Source: Ardenticatenaceae bacterium (GTDB lineage: Bacteria > Chloroflexota > Anaerolineae > Promineifilales > Promineifilaceae). Taken from it: 64,000 bases of DNA. Shown in pieces: positions 1 to 8,629 of this stretch; within the stretch, counting starts at the first letter, position 1, and the number at the start of each line of letters is the position of its first letter. A model generated the notes under the pieces. That model saw only the letters and a list, made by a program, of their open reading frames with translations. It did not search any database and had not been told where the DNA came from. The DNA lies in the NCBI GenBank assembly GCA_020634495.1, contig JACKBR010000005.1, positions 1-64,000 of the forward strand, read 5' to 3'. Position numbers and translations under genes: made by a program.

Positions 1-1690
1 ACATTACCTGGAGCTGGCAGGCACCAGCGACAAGCCTGAGTCATCTTACCGTATCGCCGCCGGGCCGGATGAGCTGTTTAGCAGCCGTCCAGCCGCCATT
101 GGCCTGACGCTGGCCGCTGGAGCGCTGTGCAACGACGCTTCCTTTCAGCCAGATGCCGAAACGGGCCGCTACAGCTTTTTGGGCGATCCCACGGAAGGGG
201 CGCTGCTGGTGGCGGCCCAGCAGGCGGGTTTGGACAAAATTGAGATTGAGTCGCTCTTGCCGCGTGTGAATGAACGGCCGTTTGATTCTGAGCGCAAGCG
301 GATGACAACGGTGCATAAGTTAGACGTCGAGCCGGAGAATTTGCCAACGGCCGTACGTGCCCTGGTTGGCTCAGAAAAACCGTATCTGGCCTTTACCAAA
401 GGGGCGGTGGATGGCCTGCTGGACATTTGCGACCGCGTCTGGGATGGCGATGGGCCGGTGCCGCTGGATGAAACCTGGCGCACGCGCATTGAGGTGGCCA
501 ACAATGAGATGGCCCAAAACGGGATGCGGGTGCTGGGGCTGGCGCTGCGTCGGTTGCAAGCGCCCGACGAGCCGCTGGAAGAAAATCTCATCCTGATTGG
601 GCTGGTGGGGATGATTGACCCACCGCGCCCAGAAGTAAAAGCAGCCGTGGCCACCTGCAAAACCGCCGGGGTGCGCCCCATCATGATCACTGGGGACCAC
701 CCCCTGACCGCTCGCTTCATCGCCCACGATTTAGGTATCTCGGAAAACGGCCGTGTAAAAACCGGCCAAAATCTGGACCAGATGAGCCAGGAAGAGCTGG
801 ATGAAGCCGTCCGAGACGTGTCGATTTACGCCCGCGTTTCGCCAGAACACAAGCTGCGCATAGTTGACGCCCTCCAGCGGCAGGGCAACATTGTGGGCAT
901 GACCGGCGACGGCGTAAACGACTCACCCGCCTTGCGCAAAGCCGACATCGGTATAGCGATGGGCATCACCGGCACAGACGTCTCCAAAGAGGCGTCGGAG
1001 ATGGTGCTGCTGAACGACAACTTTGCCACCATCGTTGCCGCTGTGGAGGAAGGGCGCGTCATCTACGACAACATTCGCCGCTTTGTCAAGTTTTCCATTG
1101 CCGGGAACCTGGGCAAAATCATCGTGATGCTGGTCTCGCCTTTTCTGGGCATTAATGTGGCGCTGGAGCCGTTGCAGCTGCTCTGGCTCAATCTGATGAC
1201 CGATGGGCTGCTGGGGCTGGGGCTGGGCGTGGAGCCAGCCGAAAAAGGGGTTATGAAACAGCCGCCACGCTCGCCACAGGCATCGCTATTCCACGGGGGG
1301 CTAACGGCCCACATTGTGCGGGTAGGCGTGCTGATTGGCATTGTGGGTTTGCTGGTCTCCTGGCTGGGAGCAAATCCGGCCGTACCGGTTGCCAGCAATT
1401 GGCGCACCATGCTGTTTACCACGCTGGCCTTTTTGCAGGTGGGGCAGGCGGTTGCCTCTCGTTCCAGCCATGAATCCGCCTTTACGCTGGGCTGGCGATC
1501 TAACCTGACGTTGTTTTGGCTGGCTTTGCTGGTGGTTGGGCTGCAATTGCTGGTGGTCTATTTGCCCGGCGTGCGCGACTTTTTTACGGCCGTTCCCCTC
1601 ACCATGATCGAGCTTTTAATTTGTATTGGTTTAGGCAGCCTGGCTTTTTGGGCAATTGAGCTGGAAAAGTGGCTGTTGAGGCGGGGTTGA
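1..1690 (+). CDS. Ca2+-type P-type ATPase (P2), C-terminal part; truncated by window start
   Basis: Pumps a cation, probably Ca2+, across the cytoplasmic membrane using ATP. The frame (codons from base 2) is open from the window edge to TGA at 1688-1690, so the N-terminus, including the phosphorylated DKTG motif, lies upstream. Visible: the cytoplasmic GDPTEGALL stretch, the nucleotide-binding FTKGA motif, ITGDHPLTA, and the hinge TGDGVNDSPALRKADIGIAM, all typical of the P2 subfamily. The C-terminal third is hydrophobic and contains LLWLNLMTDGLLGLGLG, as in SERCA/PMCA-like bacterial pumps (Cation_ATPase_C). The exact ion is inferred from the family; the ion-binding helix M4 is not in the window. 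No partner gene is obvious downstream. Confidence 0.93.
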   Translation, partial: HYLELAGTSDKPESSYRIAAGPDELFSSRPAAIGLTLAAGALCNDASFQPDAETGRYSFLGDPTEGALLVAAQQAGLDKIEIESLLPRVNERPFDSERKRMTTVHKLDVEPENLPTAVRALVGSEKPYLAFTKGAVDGLLDICDRVWDGDGPVPLDETWRTRIEVANNEMAQNGMRVLGLALRRLQAPDEPLEENLILIGLVGMIDPPRPEVKAAVATCKTAGVRPIMITGDHPLTARFIAHDLGISENGRVKTGQNLDQMSQEELDEAVRDVSIYARVSPEHKLRIVDALQRQGNIVGMTGDGVNDSPALRKADIGIAMGITGTDVSKEASEMVLLNDNFATIVAAVEEGRVIYDNIRRFVKFSIAGNLGKIIVMLVSPFLGINVALEPLQLLWLNLMTDGLLGLGLGVEPAEKGVMKQPPRSPQASLFHGGLTAHIVRVGVLIGIVGLLVSWLGANPAVPVASNWRTMLFTTLAFLQVGQAVASRSSHESAFTLGWRSNLTLFWLALLVVGLQLLVVYLPGVRDFFTAVPLTMIELLICIGLGSLAFWAIELEKWLLRRG

Positions 1691-1766
1691 TACGGCCGTA
1701 CACAACATTTGCCATTGTTTTGCGTATGGTGAGATGTGAAAATATTACCAATATTGGATGCATTTC

Positions 1767-1773
1767 AGGAGGT
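1767..1773 (+). promoter_or_regulatory. Strong ribosome binding site for the DUF6159-like gene
   Basis: AGGAGGT lies 5 bases before ATG 1779, a near-perfect Shine-Dalgarno sequence that fixes this start. Many other genes in the window lack a clear RBS. Confidence 0.8.
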
Positions 1774-1778
1774 AGGAC

Positions 1779-2624
1779 ATGTTTCAACGACTTTCAAATA
1801 GTTGGGAACTGGTCAAGGCGAGTTGGCGGGTGCTGTTGGCAGACAAAGAGCTGATGGTGTTTCCCCTGGTCGCCTTTTTGGCCTCGATTGTGGTGATGGC
1901 GACCTTTGCCGTGCCCACCATTTTGGCAGGCGTTTTGGATTCGGCCGTGGCCAATGGTGAATTGAGCATTTTTAGCTACATCGTGGCCTTTTTGTTTTAC
2001 GCGGTGATGTACTTTGTCACCATCTTTTTCAACAGCGCCCTGGTCGGCGCAGCCATGATCCGGCTGGAAGGGGGCGACCCCACCGTAGGCGATGGGCTGC
2101 GCATTGCGTTTAGCAAAATTGGCACCATTTTTGGCTACGCCGTCATTGCCGCCACGGTCGGCACCATTTTGCGCATGATCTCAGAACGCTCCGGCACGCT
2201 TGGGCGGATTGTGGTTTCGCTGGTGGGCTTTGTCTGGAACATTGCTACGTTTTTGGTGGTGCCGGTGCTGGTGATGGAAAAAGTAGGGCCACTGGACGCT
2301 GTGAAGCGCAGTGCGGGTTTGCTGAAAGAGACCTGGGGCGAGCAAATCGCCGGGAATCTCAGCGTAGGCTTTATTTTTGGTCTGGTTTTCTTCCTGGCGA
2401 TTTTAGTCGGGGTGCCGGTAATCATTATGGCTGCCATTTCTGAAAATGTGGCTCTGATTATTACGGCCGTTGCCCTCTTTGTTCTGCTGCTCATGCTCAT
2501 CTCCCTGGTGAGCAGCACCTTGAGCGGCATTTACACGGCAGCGGTTTACCGTTACGCCACCACCGGCGACACGGGCGGCTACTTTGATGCAAACATGGTA
2601 AAAGACGCCTTTAAGCAAAAATAG
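1779..2624 (+). CDS. DUF6159-like polytopic membrane protein
   Basis: A 281-residue integral membrane protein of unknown function. It opens with FQRLSNSWELVKASWRVL followed by ADKELMVFPLVAF, the signature I associate with DUF6159 proteins. About six hydrophobic segments follow, around residues 27-50, 63-90, 117-135, 143-165, 195-220 and 225-250, then a short soluble tail. The start is fixed by AGGAGGT five bases upstream. The gene follows the ATPase by 88 bp and may be cotranscribed with it, but nothing in the sequence shows a functional link. No catalytic motif is visible. Family assignment is from memory of the N-terminal motif, so moderately sure. Confidence 0.75.
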   Translation: MFQRLSNSWELVKASWRVLLADKELMVFPLVAFLASIVVMATFAVPTILAGVLDSAVANGELSIFSYIVAFLFYAVMYFVTIFFNSALVGAAMIRLEGGDPTVGDGLRIAFSKIGTIFGYAVIAATVGTILRMISERSGTLGRIVVSLVGFVWNIATFLVVPVLVMEKVGPLDAVKRSAGLLKETWGEQIAGNLSVGFIFGLVFFLAILVGVPVIIMAAISENVALIITAVALFVLLLMLISLVSSTLSGIYTAAVYRYATTGDTGGYFDANMVKDAFKQK

Positions 2625-2650
2625 CTTTGCGGCTTCCATATTTTTTGAAG

Positions 2651-2716
2651 GCGTGATGTGTGAAATGGGATGCGCCACCAGAGCTGAATTTTTTGGCCAA
2701 CGATCACACATCACGC
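2651..2716. repeat. Perfect 13-bp inverted repeat between two genes
   Basis: GCGTGATGTGTGA at 2651-2663 is matched exactly by its reverse complement at 2704-2716, with a 40-base loop. It lies between the DUF6159-like gene and the peptidase. There is no T-tract after it, so it is not a classical terminator; it could be an operator or an RNA-stability hairpin. It also argues against starting the peptidase at the upstream in-frame ATG 2653, which lies inside the left arm. Confidence 0.6.
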
Positions 2717-2772
2717 AACGCCTCTCTTTTCAGGTTGGCGAATCAGCCAATGCGGTCTATCATTCCCCCCTT

Positions 2773-4716
2773 ATGAGCGGAAAGAAAATTGCACCTTATG
2801 GTTCCTGGAAATCCCCCATCAGTTCAGACCTCATTGTAGCTGGCTCAATTGGCCTGGGGCAGCTTGTGGTCGATGGCCAGGCGATTTATTGGACAGAAGG
2901 ACGGCCGTCTGAAAACGGCCGTAACGCCCTGGTTAAATGGACCGCCGAAAATGGCATCGAAGAGCTGTCGGCCGCCGGGTTCAACGTACGCAGCCGCGTC
3001 CATGAATATGGCGGCGGCGCTTACACCGTCCACGATGACACCATTTACTTCACCAACTTCGTTGACCAGCGGCTGTACGTGCAGTATCCCCACAGCGAGC
3101 CAGAACCCCTTACCGTCAACGAGCCGCTTCGCTTTACCGATGGCGTGGTGGACGCCGGGCGCGGACGCCTCTTTTGCATTCGGGAAGACCACACCACACC
3201 GGGGCAAGAGCCAACCAACAGCCTGGTGAGCCTGAATCTGGACAGCCAAAACGAGAGCGGCACGGTGCTGGCTGAAGGTGCCAATTTTTACAGCTCGCCA
3301 CGCCTCAGCCCAAACGGCCGTCAGCTGGCCTGGCTTTGCTGGAACCACCCCAACATGCCCTGGGATGGCACCGAACTGTGGGTGGCCGATCTGGATGAAT
3401 CGGGCACAGCCTTGAACAATCGCATCCTGGTGGCTGGTGGCCAGGATGAATCCGTGTTCCAGCCGGAATGGTCGCCAAATGGCGAGCTTTATTTTGTGTC
3501 TGACCGTACCAACTGGTGGAATTTGTACCGCTGGCGCAAGGGCAGCGTACAGTCGGTTTACCCCATGGACGCTGAATTTGGCCAGCCGCAGTGGATCTTT
3601 GGCATGTCGAATTACGGTTTTGAGCGGGCCGACAGCATCATTTGCACCTACACCCAAAACGGCCGTTGGCACCTGGCCCGGCTCAATACAAAAACAAGCC
3701 AGCTCACGCCCATCGAAACTCCCTACAGCGCTATTGATTATTTACAGGTCAGCAGCGGCGTCGCCTGCTTTATTGGCGGCTCTCCCACACGGCCCAGCGC
3801 CCTTGTGCGGCTCGATTTGCAAACCAATGAAAGCCAGGTGTTACGCCAATCAACCGACATCACGGTAGACTCAGCTTATCTTTCGGTACCGGAACCGATT
3901 GAATTTCCTACTGAAAATGGGCTGACCGCCCACGCCATTTACTACCCGCCGCAAAACCGGGATTTTGCTGCGCCAGAGGCGGAAGCGCCGCCTCTGCTGG
4001 TGATCAGCCACGGTGGGCCAACCAGCGCCACCGCTACCACGCTTAAACTGGGCATTCAATATTGGACCAGCCGCGGCTTTGCCGTTTTGGACGTGAATTA
4101 TGGGGGCAGTTCGGGATACGGCCGTTCCTACCGGCAGCGTCTCAATGGGCAGTGGGGCATTGTTGACGTGCAAGACTGCATTAACGCAGCTAAATACCTG
4201 GTTGAAAAAGGGCTGGCAGATGGAAACCGGCTGTCCATTCGCGGCGGCAGCGCCGGGGGCTACACCACGCTATGCGCCCTCACCTTTTACGATACATTCA
4301 GCGCCGGGGCCAGCCATTTTGGCGTCAGCGATGTGGAAGCGCTGGCCCGCGACACCCATAAATTTGAATCGCGCTACCTGGACAGCATGATTGGCCCCTA
4401 CCCCGAAGCCAAAGAAACCTACATCGCCCGCTCCCCCATCCACTTTACCGATCAGATCAACTGCCCGCTGATCCTATTCCAGGGCTTAGAGGATAAAGTT
4501 GTGCCCCCCAGCCAGGCAGAAAAGATGTTTGAAGCGGTAAAGGCCAAAGGCATCCCCGTCGCCTACCTGGCCTTCCCTGGTGAGCAGCACGGCTTCCGCA
4601 GTGCAGAAAACATCAAGCGCACCCTGGACGGCGAACTGTATTTCTACAGCCAAATCTTTGGCTTCGATCTGGCCGACCCGGTCAAGCCTGTTGAGATTGA
4701 GAATTTGCCTGCTTAA
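2773..4716 (+). CDS. S9 family prolyl oligopeptidase / acylaminoacyl-peptidase
   Basis: A cytoplasmic serine peptidase of about 647 residues that cleaves short peptides. Residues 1 to about 380 form a WD40-like/TolB-type beta-propeller (repeats such as SPRLSPNGRQLAW and FQPEWSPNGELYFVSD). The C-terminal 260 residues are the alpha/beta-hydrolase domain. The catalytic triad can be read as Ser493 in GGSAGGY, Asp574 in GLEDKVVPP and His606 in GEQHGF, and the oxyanion region is SHGGPTS. No signal peptide is seen. I chose ATG 2773 (MSGKKIAPYGSW) because the longer frame from 2653 begins inside an inverted repeat and adds 40 residues without family resemblance. It converges with the RelA/SpoT gene 30 bp downstream. 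Confidence 0.93.
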   Translation: MSGKKIAPYGSWKSPISSDLIVAGSIGLGQLVVDGQAIYWTEGRPSENGRNALVKWTAENGIEELSAAGFNVRSRVHEYGGGAYTVHDDTIYFTNFVDQRLYVQYPHSEPEPLTVNEPLRFTDGVVDAGRGRLFCIREDHTTPGQEPTNSLVSLNLDSQNESGTVLAEGANFYSSPRLSPNGRQLAWLCWNHPNMPWDGTELWVADLDESGTALNNRILVAGGQDESVFQPEWSPNGELYFVSDRTNWWNLYRWRKGSVQSVYPMDAEFGQPQWIFGMSNYGFERADSIICTYTQNGRWHLARLNTKTSQLTPIETPYSAIDYLQVSSGVACFIGGSPTRPSALVRLDLQTNESQVLRQSTDITVDSAYLSVPEPIEFPTENGLTAHAIYYPPQNRDFAAPEAEAPPLLVISHGGPTSATATTLKLGIQYWTSRGFAVLDVNYGGSSGYGRSYRQRLNGQWGIVDVQDCINAAKYLVEKGLADGNRLSIRGGSAGGYTTLCALTFYDTFSAGASHFGVSDVEALARDTHKFESRYLDSMIGPYPEAKETYIARSPIHFTDQINCPLILFQGLEDKVVPPSQAEKMFEAVKAKGIPVAYLAFPGEQHGFRSAENIKRTLDGELYFYSQIFGFDLADPVKPVEIENLPA

Positions 4717-4746
4717 AAAATTTGCGGCTGGGGATAAAAACTTGGG

Positions 4747-6975
4747 TTATTCGGGGCGGTAAAACGAGTCTGCGGGCAGTAACGGTTCTGGCTCCTCAAA
4801 CGAATCCACAATTTCTACAAAAAAGACATTGGCCAAGGCCCGAATCTGGTGCAGCACGCGCACCAACTGCCTGGGCCGCAGCACTTCTATGGCTAAATGA
4901 ATATGCACCTCGTTGGGGGCGTCTGGCTCCGGGGTGTGGATGTAGGCGATGTTGATGTCTTCATCGTTCATGAGCTGGGTAATTTCAAAAAGCAGCCCTG
5001 GCCGATCATACACTTTTACTTCCAGCTTAATTTGGCGCACTTCACGCGGGGCAGCTTCGCCCCAGGCCAGCTTCAGCTTGCGCCCGGCCAGGCGGCCTGG
5101 GTTCAAGGTGTGGCAGCGTTGATGGTGTACGGTTACCCCGCCATCGCGGCGCAAAAAACCGATGATTGAATCCGGGGGACGCGGGTTACAGGTGCCGCAA
5201 AGGCGAATTTCGCGCCCTTCTGCCTGGGTGACCACAAATTGGTCGCCGGTTTCGGAGTAAACGGTTTTGCCTAGATGCCGGGCTGGGCCTTGGGTCCACA
5301 TCTCTTCGACCAGGTTGGTGGTTACGGCCGTTGGCAAAAGTTCTGCTCGTCCCAGTTCGTAATACATATCGCGGGTGTTGGTATAGTTAAAAATGTGGGC
5401 TACGCGCTCATGTGGGTAATTGTGCAGGCCCAGCATGGCCAGTTCGTCTTGCAGCAGTTGGAGACCCTGGTAAACGGCCGTTTGCGGCGACAACCGTCTA
5501 AACCAGCGACGGGCATGGCTGCGTGCATAATTGGTGGTAATGTACCCCAAATCCTCATCCAGCCAGGCCCGCTGCGGCTGCGCCTTCTCCTTCTTCATAA
5601 TGCGCACCTTCATACCATCCAGCAGCGGCCGGTTCAACGGATAGTGCATATCATTGACATAGGCAGAGTGGCACTGGTCGCCCAGCCCCGTGTGAATGGC
5701 ATAAGCAAAATCGAGTGGGGTAGCCCCTTTGCCTAACTCAACCGCATCCCCGCGTGGTGTAAACACCCGAATCTGCTGCCGGAACACATCTTCAACCACG
5801 CCGCGCACACCGGCCGTAGGGTCTTGTGGCTCCACATTAATGTTTTCGTTGATGTTCTCAAAAAATGCCTCAACCCGACCCGCTACCCCGCTGGTCCACA
5901 TCGGCGTATCGGCATAAAGCCAGCGGGCCAGCACGCCCACTTCCGACACTTTGTCCATGGCGTCGGTGCGCAAGCGAAGCTTCAGGTGCTGCCCATTTGA
6001 GTGAACCACCGTCGTGTGCAAAGAGCGGTACAGATTGTCGCGGGCCACCGCCACATAATCGTCAAACGTTCCGGGCACGGGCTGCCAAAGCTGGTGCAAA
6101 TAACCCAGAGCGCGATAACAGGATTGCCAACTGTCCATCAAAACAACCAGACGCATCGTTTTATCGACCTCATAAAACGAGGCCCCATTTTCGCACAAGT
6201 CCAGGTAGACGCTGTAGATATTTTCTGGCGCTAAAAAGACCCGGCGCACATCCAGGTCGGCTTGCAACAAGCAGTCAAAAATCTGCCCGCTTATGAGCTG
6301 GTACTCTTCTTGCTGCTCATCATGAATATGCGCCAGACGCTCGCGAATGATCTTGTGGGCTTCAGAATTTAGCACTTGCAGCGAGAGTGATTCTAATTCA
6401 TTTTTTAGCCACCAAATGCCCAAGCGGTTGGCTAACGGAGCATAAACAGACAAAGTTTCTTTAGCTTTGTACACCTGGCGAGCATGGGGGGTTGCCTTAA
6501 TGGTGCGCATGTTGTGTAGGCGGTCAAATAATTTAATGATGACAGCTCGCACATCATTGGTCATAGCGCCAAGCAGCTTATGCAGGGTCAGGTCTTCTAT
6601 TTCTTGCTTCGATAATTCCTTACGGTTGGCAATTCCTTTGGTAACGTCCTTTAGCTTGGTAACGCCGTCCACCAGCCGGGCCACTTCGGAACCAAATTGG
6701 GCTTCAATTTCATCAATAGTGACGCGGGTATCTTCGGCGACATCATGCAAGAGGGCCGCTACCAAGGCGGGGGCATCTAGCATGTATTTAGAGATGTAAT
6801 AAGCAACGGTAAGCGGGTGGGTAAAAAAAAGCTCGCCGGACTTACGGCGTTGGTCTCCGTGTTCCCGGCGAGCGAGGGCAAATGCTTCTTGCACGCAAAT
6901 GCGGTCTTCAGCACTAAGGTACTTGTTAACCTGCTCAAAGAACTGCTTACCGTCTGACGCAATGGTGTGTGTCAT
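4747..6975 (-). CDS. RelA/SpoT homologue: intact HD hydrolase, degenerate synthetase, TGS, ACT
   Basis: 742 residues with the full Rel layout: HD hydrolase (about 35-185), synthetase domain (about 225-340), TGS (about 385-445, VFTPRGDAVELGKGATPLDFAY) and a C-terminal ACT (about 655-735). The hydrolase ligands are all present: His53, His77-Asp78, Glu81-Asp82 and Asp151 (KLFDRLHNM). The synthetase looks damaged. The catalytic Glu of the E-I-Q-I-R-T motif is Lys332 (KLRLRT), the basic ATP-binding residues of RPKHLYSIYKKM are replaced (LAPENIYSVYLDL), and the G-loop PKPNGYQSLHT reads ARDNLYRSLHT. It therefore probably degrades (p)ppGpp and does not make it; this is inference from conserved residues. 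It follows the response regulator by 42 bp on the same strand. Confidence 0.92.
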   Translation of the reverse strand: MTHTIASDGKQFFEQVNKYLSAEDRICVQEAFALARREHGDQRRKSGELFFTHPLTVAYYISKYMLDAPALVAALLHDVAEDTRVTIDEIEAQFGSEVARLVDGVTKLKDVTKGIANRKELSKQEIEDLTLHKLLGAMTNDVRAVIIKLFDRLHNMRTIKATPHARQVYKAKETLSVYAPLANRLGIWWLKNELESLSLQVLNSEAHKIIRERLAHIHDEQQEEYQLISGQIFDCLLQADLDVRRVFLAPENIYSVYLDLCENGASFYEVDKTMRLVVLMDSWQSCYRALGYLHQLWQPVPGTFDDYVAVARDNLYRSLHTTVVHSNGQHLKLRLRTDAMDKVSEVGVLARWLYADTPMWTSGVAGRVEAFFENINENINVEPQDPTAGVRGVVEDVFRQQIRVFTPRGDAVELGKGATPLDFAYAIHTGLGDQCHSAYVNDMHYPLNRPLLDGMKVRIMKKEKAQPQRAWLDEDLGYITTNYARSHARRWFRRLSPQTAVYQGLQLLQDELAMLGLHNYPHERVAHIFNYTNTRDMYYELGRAELLPTAVTTNLVEEMWTQGPARHLGKTVYSETGDQFVVTQAEGREIRLCGTCNPRPPDSIIGFLRRDGGVTVHHQRCHTLNPGRLAGRKLKLAWGEAAPREVRQIKLEVKVYDRPGLLFEITQLMNDEDINIAYIHTPEPDAPNEVHIHLAIEVLRPRQLVRVLHQIRALANVFFVEIVDSFEEPEPLLPADSFYRPE

Positions 6976-7017
6976 AAACGGTAATGATATTAAAAACGGT
7001 AGAAAAGTAAAACTTTT

Positions 7018-7752
7018 CTATGCTTTTTTATAATCCACAAAACGATAGCCTACGCCACGCTCGGTGAGAATGTAGTAGGGGTTTGCTGGGTCTGCTTCTA
7101 TCTTTTTGCGCAGATAGTTAATGTAGAGGCGCAGGTAGTGGGTTTCGTCGCGGTATTCGTACCCCCATACTTTGGCCAGCAGCGTTTCGTGAGGCACAAC
7201 CCAACCGGCATTTTGGATAAGGTGGTTGAGCAGGCGATATTCAGTTGGACGTAGATCAATTCGCTCGTTGTTGACGATGACTTGATGCCTGTTGAAATCT
7301 ACAGAAAGACGGTCATCAATGCGCAGGATGGTTCTGGGGGGTGGGGCTGGCCATTCTGCTCGTCGGAGAACGGCCGTTACCCGAATCACCAACTCACGCG
7401 GGCTAAATGGCTTGGTAATGTAATCATCTGCACCCAGGCTTAGCCCCTGAATCTTGTCATCTTCATCACTTTTTACCGTTAGCAAAATAACCGGCACCGT
7501 TGAGATTTCTCGCAGCAGCTTCAGCGTTTCAAACCCATCCATCTCTGGCATCATCACATCCATGATCACCAAATCTGGCGTGTGCTGGCGAATCTGCTCC
7601 AGGGCAGCCAAACCATTATCCGCCTCGATAATTTGATACCCTTCCAACTCCATATTCATGCGAATAAATCGTCGCATACGGGATTCATCATCAACCACCA
7701 AAATCAGGCGCGGGGCCGATGGCTCTAACGAGTCTGGGACTTGCTCAACCAT
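7018..7752 (-). CDS. OmpR/PhoB-family response regulator (orphan)
   Basis: A 244-residue DNA-binding response regulator. Receiver domain at about 14-130: acidic pocket VVDDE, phospho-acceptor Asp in [14 protein letters not shown], the switch Thr in ILLTVKSD and Lys in YITKPFSP. Winged-helix Trans_reg_C domain at about 145-240, with [11 protein letters not shown] and ERGVGYRF. No histidine kinase gene is adjacent, so the input is unknown. It sits at the promoter-proximal side of the RelA/SpoT gene, 42 bp apart, so the two may be cotranscribed. Upstream, across 42 bp, is a small protein gene on the same strand. Confidence 0.95.
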   Translation of the reverse strand: MVEQVPDSLEPSAPRLILVVDDESRMRRFIRMNMELEGYQIIEADNGLAALEQIRQHTPDLVIMDVMMPEMDGFETLKLLREISTVPVILLTVKSDEDDKIQGLSLGADDYITKPFSPRELVIRVTAVLRRAEWPAPPPRTILRIDDRLSVDFNRHQVIVNNERIDLRPTEYRLLNHLIQNAGWVVPHETLLAKVWGYEYRDETHYLRLYINYLRKKIEADPANPYYILTERGVGYRFVDYKKA

Positions 7753-7794
7753 AATCTTTTCTTACTTTCTGCTCCACTGTTTTATTTAGCCACC

Positions 7795-8031
7795 CTATCG
7801 CACAAAGCTCACAACTTCTTCCACATCACCCGAAGGCAAGATTTGAATAAAGTTGATCCGGTGCCAGGGAACCAGCATACTGGTCACTTCTTCATCTAAA
7901 TAGTGCAAATCTTTGCCATCTCGCAACCGGGGGTTATGCACCTGGACAAATTGGCCTGTTGGATTAGGCAACTCATCCAGTTCGCACTCAAAGGCGTCTT
8001 CATTTCTAATATGGACAATGACTGTAATCAT
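7795..8031 (-). CDS. Small conserved-type protein of unknown function, 78 aa
   Basis: Begins MITVIVHIRNEDAFECELDE and is rich in acidic and beta-forming residues, with no membrane segment and no cysteine pair. AAGAGGAAAATCG directly before the ATG provides a ribosome binding site. It is spaced 42 bp from the response regulator and 79 bp from the FHA gene on the same strand, so it probably belongs to the signalling operon. I do not recognise a family. A short beta-barrel that binds a partner would fit the composition, but that is speculation. Confidence 0.7.
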   Translation of the reverse strand: MITVIVHIRNEDAFECELDELPNPTGQFVQVHNPRLRDGKDLHYLDEEVTSMLVPWHRINFIQILPSGDVEEVVSFVR

Positions 8032-8110
8032 ACGATTTTCCTCTTAACGTTTGCAATTTTGTAACGCAGCAACAGTATATTGTAAAAAATATCTTCGCTT
8101 CGCAAAGCAA

Positions 8111-8629
8111 TTAATTGGTACTAACCGAGGAATTGAGAAAGAGGTGAACCAATAAATCGCCAAAGCGAATTTCGTCGCCGCTTTCTAAGGGGTATGGTTC
8201 GTTAGGCGGCAGGCGATAATTGTTTAATAAGGTTCCGTTTGTGCTGTTCAGGTCAATCAGCACAATGCCGTTTTGTACGGATTGAATTTTAGCATGAAGC
8301 CGTGAAACGCCTTTTTCTGCTCCGTCATCGGCTGTTAAATCAATTTCTGGCACAAGCTCTGATGAAGCTCGGCCAATGCGCAGCTCGTTTTGTACTGTTA
8401 GCTTGAAGCGACGTCGGCTGCTGGGGACAACGAGTAAAATTTCTTGGGCCGTGTTGGCGGGGGTGAGGGCCTCTTTGGTAACTGGGGGAGGTGGGGGTCG
8501 GTCGGCAAAGTCAGAAAAGGGCAATACGGCCGTAATCTTCCCTTCTTCCACCAAAAGGAACCCGCCACACTCACTGCAAAACAGTGCGCCTTCTTCTTGC
8601 GAAGCGCCACAATCGCTACATTTAGTCAT
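8111..8629 (-). CDS. Zinc-ribbon plus FHA domain protein
   Basis: A 172-residue phosphothreonine-reader. Residues 1-25 hold a zinc ribbon with two Cys-x-x-Cys pairs (CSDCG, CSECG). A Pro-rich linker follows. Residues about 75-165 form the FHA domain, with the expected RIGRAS, VSRLHAKI and STNGTLLNN motifs that bind pThr. The start ATG overlaps the stop of the upstream VWA gene by 8 bases (ATGACTAA), so translation is probably coupled. With the kinase and PP2C phosphatase upstream, it is a likely reader of their phosphorylation; this is inference from neighbourhood and family. Confidence 0.92.
   Translation of the reverse strand: MTKCSDCGASQEEGALFCSECGGFLLVEEGKITAVLPFSDFADRPPPPPVTKEALTPANTAQEILLVVPSSRRRFKLTVQNELRIGRASSELVPEIDLTADDGAEKGVSRLHAKIQSVQNGIVLIDLNSTNGTLLNNYRLPPNEPYPLESGDEIRFGDLLVHLFLNSSVSTN

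Noticed and set aside
2653..2772. N-terminal extension of the S9 peptidase
   Set aside because: Starts within an inverted repeat and adds no family-like sequence.
2845..3672. A 275-codon open frame opposite the S9 peptidase
   Set aside because: Shadow of a strongly coding gene with a complete catalytic triad on the other strand.
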